Assembly (NCBI RefSeq): GCF_004681185.1
Contig: NZ_SRIF01000002.1
Span: 539,994 to 603,993, forward strand
From: Haloarcula amylovorans
Lineage (GTDB): Archaea > Halobacteriota > Halobacteria > Halobacteriales > Haloarculaceae
Direction of reading: 5' to 3'
Length of the DNA stretch: 64,000 nt
In this document: piece after piece, positions 61,061 to 64,000 of the stretch
Layout: each line of letters begins with the position of its first letter
Numbering within the stretch: the stretch's first letter is position 1
The notes under the pieces: generated by a model
Database searches by the model: none
Seen by the model: only the letters and a program-made list of their open reading frames with translations
What the model was told of the DNA's origin: nothing
Made by a program: the position numbers and the translations under genes

Positions 61061-62437
61061 ATGTTCGACGGACTGAAGGACAAACTCAGCGGGTTCACCA
61101 GCGACGTCGAAGAGGACGTCGACGACGACGCCGTCGAGGAGGAACTGGCCGACGAGGAGTCGGTCGAAGACGAGTCGACAGCGAGCGAAGCGGCGGCAGC
61201 CGCCGAAGACGACTCGACAGCCACCGAGACCGAACCCGACGAGCACACGCCCGAGGGCGGCCCCGGCGAGAAGACGGTCGAACCGCAAGCGACGGCGACG
61301 GCCTCACCGGAGACGACAGCCGACGCCGACACCGCCGCCGAGGAGCCGCCGGGACCGGTCGACGGCGACGAGGATCCGTCGGCAGGTGACGCTGACACCG
61401 AGACCGAAGCCGAGACTGCGGCCGACGAAGACGACGCGGAGGTCACCGGGCCCGACGCCCCGACCGGAACGCCAGCCACGTCGCCTGAAGCGGCGGCCGA
61501 AGAGGCCGAAGAAGTCGAGGAGAGCGACGAGGACGACGAGGAGGATGACGGCCGGAGCCTGACTCAGCGGGCGAAGATTATGGCGACCGGGAAGACGGTC
61601 ATCGAGGAAGACGACCTTCAGAACCACCTCGACGACCTCGAACTCGCCTTGCTGTCGAGCGACGTGGAGATGAGCGTCGCGGGCGAGATTTTAGACGGCG
61701 TCAAGGCGAATCTCACCGGCCAGACCCGCCGCCGTCTCTCCAGTACGGGAAGCCTCGTGCGCGATGCGTTGCGCGAGGCACTGTACGATGTCATCAGTGT
61801 CGGCCAGTTCGACTTCGACGAGCGCGTTCGGGACGCCGACTCGCCCGTCGTCATCGTCTTCACCGGCGTCAACGGCGTCGGGAAGACGACGACCATCGCT
61901 AAGCTCGCACAGTACTTCGAAGACCGTGGTCTCTCGACGGTGCTGGCAAACGGCGACACCTACCGCGCCGGCGCGAACGAACAACTCCAGAAGCACGCAC
62001 AGACCCTCGACAAGAAGGTCATCACCCACGAACAAGGGTCTGACCCGACGGCGGTAATCTACGACGCCGTGGAGTACGCGAAGGCCAACGACGTCGACGT
62101 GGTGCTGGGCGACACCGCCGGTCGCCTCCACACCAACGACGGCCTGATGGACCAACTGGCGAAGATCGACCGCAACATCGACCCTGACATGACGCTGTTC
62201 GTCGATGAGGCCGTCGCCGGACAGGACGCGGTCAACCGTGCCCGCGAGTTCGACGCCGCCGCCGAAATCGACGGCGCGGTGTTGACGAAGGCTGACGCCG
62301 ACCCGCAGGGCGGCGCGGCTATCTCCGTGGCGCACGTCACGGGCAAGCCCATCCTCTTTCTGGGGACGGGACAGGACTACGACGACCTCGAACCGTTCGA
62401 CCCCGAAGAGATCGTCGATCGGCTACTGGGTGAATAG
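61061..62437 (+). CDS. ftsY: Signal recognition particle receptor FtsY
   Basis: 458-residue SRP receptor GTPase. An acidic, low-complexity N-terminal domain (about 1-165) that associates with the membrane is followed by the NG domain: TGVNGVGKTTTIAKLAQYF (about residues 269-287), DTYRAGANEQL, LGDTAGRLHTNDGLMDQL and TKADADPQGGAAISVAHVTG. It docks SRP-bound ribosomes to the translocon. Third gene of the L18Ae-pfdA-ftsY operon. Confidence 0.97.
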   Translation: MFDGLKDKLSGFTSDVEEDVDDDAVEEELADEESVEDESTASEAAAAAEDDSTATETEPDEHTPEGGPGEKTVEPQATATASPETTADADTAAEEPPGPVDGDEDPSAGDADTETEAETAADEDDAEVTGPDAPTGTPATSPEAAAEEAEEVEESDEDDEEDDGRSLTQRAKIMATGKTVIEEDDLQNHLDDLELALLSSDVEMSVAGEILDGVKANLTGQTRRRLSSTGSLVRDALREALYDVISVGQFDFDERVRDADSPVVIVFTGVNGVGKTTTIAKLAQYFEDRGLSTVLANGDTYRAGANEQLQKHAQTLDKKVITHEQGSDPTAVIYDAVEYAKANDVDVVLGDTAGRLHTNDGLMDQLAKIDRNIDPDMTLFVDEAVAGQDAVNRAREFDAAAEIDGAVLTKADADPQGGAAISVAHVTGKPILFLGTGQDYDDLEPFDPEEIVDRLLGE

Positions 62438-62592
62438 CGGTCGACCGACGGTCGCGGTAACGCCGACTTATCCGACGCTTTTCTCGCTCTGAGCGATGGA
62501 ATCGGGCCGTTCTCCCCCGACGACGAGTAAGCCGAACCGACTGGCGATAGCCGGTGACTGCTAATGTCGGTGGATAGAGTCGGGGCCGACGT

Positions 62593-62892
62593 ATGGTTCG
62601 ACAGTTCCAGACACGACGCGGTGTACTGACACTCGCTGCCGGCGGTTTGGCAGTCCTGGCCGGCTGTGGCGATGGCGGTGACGGCGGTGACGGTGGCGCT
62701 GCGACCGAGACAGAAGGGGGCATGGCTACGGAGACAGAGGCCGGCATGGGCGGCGAAACCGAGACCACGGCCGGAATGGGCGAGGAGACGGAGACCGGCA
62801 TGGGCGAAGCGACCGAGACCGGGACCGGCATGGGAACGGAGACAGAGACCGGTATGGGGACCGAGACGGAGACAGCGTCGCCTGCAGAGTGA
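62593..62892 (+). CDS. Repeat-rich Tat lipoprotein, 99 aa
   Basis: 99-residue protein. TRRGVLTLAAGGLAVLAGC is a Tat signal with lipobox (Cys26), so it is exported and lipid-anchored. The rest is almost entirely repeats of a Met-Gly/Glu-Thr pattern such as ETETGMG, with DGGDGGDGG at the front. No fold is expected; it may be a flexible surface linker or an expanding repeat gene. A 155-bp spacer separates it from ftsY. Confidence 0.7.
   Translation: MVRQFQTRRGVLTLAAGGLAVLAGCGDGGDGGDGGAATETEGGMATETEAGMGGETETTAGMGEETETGMGEATETGTGMGTETETGMGTETETASPAE
62700..62880. repeat. Imperfect tandem repeat coding for ETETGMG units
   Basis: Units of about 18-27 bp built on GAGACCGG.ATGGG recur across the lipoprotein gene, in phase with the codons. 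Unit lengths vary, so replication slippage is a likely source. Confidence 0.65.
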
Positions 62893-62934
62893 AACCGGAC
62901 AGGAAACAGACCGTCGAAAAACGAACCGTCGCTC

Positions 62935-64000
62935 TCAGTCGTCGTCCTGTGCGATCGAGGGGCCGCCGGTGAAGACGAACTGGTGTTCGGACTCCGTCTC
63001 GAAGCGGTCGAGAACGTCGTACAGCGGCCCGACGTAGCGGACGAGTTCGTCCGCGCGAGCGCTGACTTCGTTGAGTTCCGCGGCCTGTTCCTCGGCGGCA
63101 CCGGCGACGTTCTCGGATTCGGACATCGTGTTCTCGGTGGCGTCGGCGACGTCGTTGAGCGTTCCGGCGACGGCTCCGAGTCGGTCGCGGGCGGCCGCGA
63201 CATCGCCGTCGTCGAGCGCGGCGACGGCGGCGTCGACCGTCTCGGTAGCCTGCTGAAGCTCCTCGCGCTGGGTGTGTGCGTCGTCCGAGATCATCTGGAT
63301 CGACTCGGCCACCTGCTCGGCGGCGTCCTTGACGCTCGCGGCGCTGGTGCCGACGACCGTCCCGGACTCTTCGACCTTACCGGCGAAGCTCTTGAGCTGT
63401 CCTGTCGTCTTCTCCAGTTCCTCGATCATCTCGTTGAAGTCCTCGCCGATGGCGTCCATCGCGTCGTGTTGGCCGTCGGCCTCCATGCGCTGGGTCAGGT
63501 CACCGGCGGCGGCCTGCTCCATCACTTCCGAGTACTCCGCGGCCTTGCTCTGGAGGTAGGCGTTGGTCTCAATGACCTCGTCACGGGCGACTTCGGCGCG
63601 TTTTCGCTCGCGTTCGACCTCAGCTAAGTGTTCCTGTAGCGAGTCGCGCATCGCCCCGAATCCGGCGTAGAGCCGGCCGACGGTGTCGATTCGCTCGGAG
63701 TGTATCTCTACGTCGAGGTCGCCCTCTTGCATCTGTTCGGTCTTTCGGGTTAGTCGGTTGAGCGAGCTGGCGGTGTTGCGTCCGAGGACGGCACCGATGG
63801 CACCGATGGCCGCGACGCCGAGCGCCGTTGCGATGAGCCCGCGGTCGGCGACGCTTCGGACGGTCCCGTAGGCCACGTCGAGGTTCGTGTGGACGAGGAC
63901 GACCCAGTCCGTGTTCAGCACCTGTGCGTAGCCGACGACGTACTCCTTGCCGGCCATGCTTGCGGACGCGTTGAGGGCACCCTGTGCGGGACCAGCCCGG
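62935..64000 (-). CDS. Methyl-accepting chemotaxis-like transducer, 5' truncated by window edge, lacking the signalling tip
   Basis: C-terminal part of an Htr/MCP-type transducer; the frame is open to the right edge, so the N terminus is missing. Present: the end of a dCache-like sensor (GYAQVLNTDWVVLVHTNLD), one TM helix, two HAMP domains (EQMQEGDLDVEI and QAAAGDLTQRMEADGQH) and a coiled-coil (VKDAAEQVAESIQMISDDA). The universal hairpin tip with its ALNAAIEAARAGE-like motif is absent. Instead a short helical stretch (AALDDGDVAAARDRLGAVAG) leads to AGAAEEQAAELNEVSA and a C-terminal FETESEHQFVFTGG end. It may not bind CheW/CheA. Confidence 0.85.
   Translation of the reverse strand, partial: RAGPAQGALNASASMAGKEYVVGYAQVLNTDWVVLVHTNLDVAYGTVRSVADRGLIATALGVAAIGAIGAVLGRNTASSLNRLTRKTEQMQEGDLDVEIHSERIDTVGRLYAGFGAMRDSLQEHLAEVERERKRAEVARDEVIETNAYLQSKAAEYSEVMEQAAAGDLTQRMEADGQHDAMDAIGEDFNEMIEELEKTTGQLKSFAGKVEESGTVVGTSAASVKDAAEQVAESIQMISDDAHTQREELQQATETVDAAVAALDDGDVAAARDRLGAVAGTLNDVADATENTMSESENVAGAAEEQAAELNEVSARADELVRYVGPLYDVLDRFETESEHQFVFTGGPSIAQDDD

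Noticed and set aside
61100-61560. Low-complexity acidic region of ftsY as a separate gene or insertion
   Set aside because: Acidic N-terminal extensions are normal in haloarchaeal FtsY and the frame is continuous.
1-64000. CRISPR array, rRNA or tRNA genes
   Set aside because: No regularly spaced direct repeats, rRNA blocks or cloverleaf with T-loop GTTCRANNC plus matching arms were recognised by eye; a tRNAscan run would be needed to exclude a missed tRNA.

Overview
The window is chromosomal DNA from a haloarchaeon (class Halobacteria). Evidence: GC-rich DNA, strongly acidic proteins, Tat-dependent lipoproteins (RR motif plus LAGC/VAGC lipobox), leaderless genes with a TATA box about 27 nt before the start, and archaeal core genes (aIF5B, SRP receptor FtsY, prefoldin alpha, ribosomal protein L18Ae/LX, Nob1, Pus10, SecF-SecD, CheF, HTH_10/Bat-type regulator). 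Both ends cut a gene: an Ldh_2-family dehydrogenase at the left and a chemotaxis transducer at the right.

Layout. (1) 1-6932: an accessory uptake block with the end of a malate/L-lactate/sulfolactate-type dehydrogenase, a universal stress protein (USP), a TAXI-type TRAP binding lipoprotein, two small SdhC/SdhD-like membrane proteins, a fused 4TM/12TM TRAP permease, a 44-residue membrane peptide and a UPF0324 (YeiH, putative sulfate exporter) protein. (2) 7239-23186: a surface polysaccharide locus with an SDR epimerase, a DUF2334 deacetylase-like protein, a Wzx-type flippase, three GT4 glycosyltransferases, a sulfatase-like protein, a Wzy-like membrane protein, a DUF4330 protein, a DUF457 membrane hydrolase, a WbaP-like sugar-phosphate transferase and a GlmS-GlmU operon for UDP-GlcNAc. 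(3) 23602-25324: CheF and a winged-helix/PemK-like toxin pair. (4) 25408-34194: an acetate block with two acetyl-CoA synthetases around a Bat-type regulator, a DUF4212/SSS symporter and a USP. (5) 34227-37421: VapBC, a GntP-type permease, a USP and a zinc-finger protein. (6) 37932-43629: a second CheF, a UppP/BacA-like protein, MscS, Pus10, a DUF7344 regulator and RNase HII. (7) 44141-62437: mostly housekeeping genes (SecFD, Pgi, CPBP protease, Nob1, PRC-barrel, aIF5B, PdaD, L18Ae, prefoldin, FtsY) with lipoproteins and small haloarchaeal proteins. (8) 62593-64000: a repeat-rich lipoprotein and a chemotaxis transducer fragment that lacks the conserved signalling tip.

Most interesting signals. 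First, orphan SdhC/D-like anchors inside a TAXI-TRAP operon, next to a dehydrogenase fragment and a putative sulfate exporter, which could be a sulfonate or hydroxy-acid system. Second, two cheF paralogues that each end at the same tandem pair of hairpin repeats, one lying next to a five-hairpin cluster. Third, a reverse-strand segment at about 43640-44003 with its own TATA box and a perfect four-way-junction fold, either an undescribed structured RNA or the omega-RNA end of a decayed TnpB element. Fourth, the tip-less transducer. Fifth, the acs-bat-acs arrangement.

No rRNA, tRNA, CRISPR array or intact transposase was recognised. Functions come from reading the sequence and from family knowledge; no database search was run.
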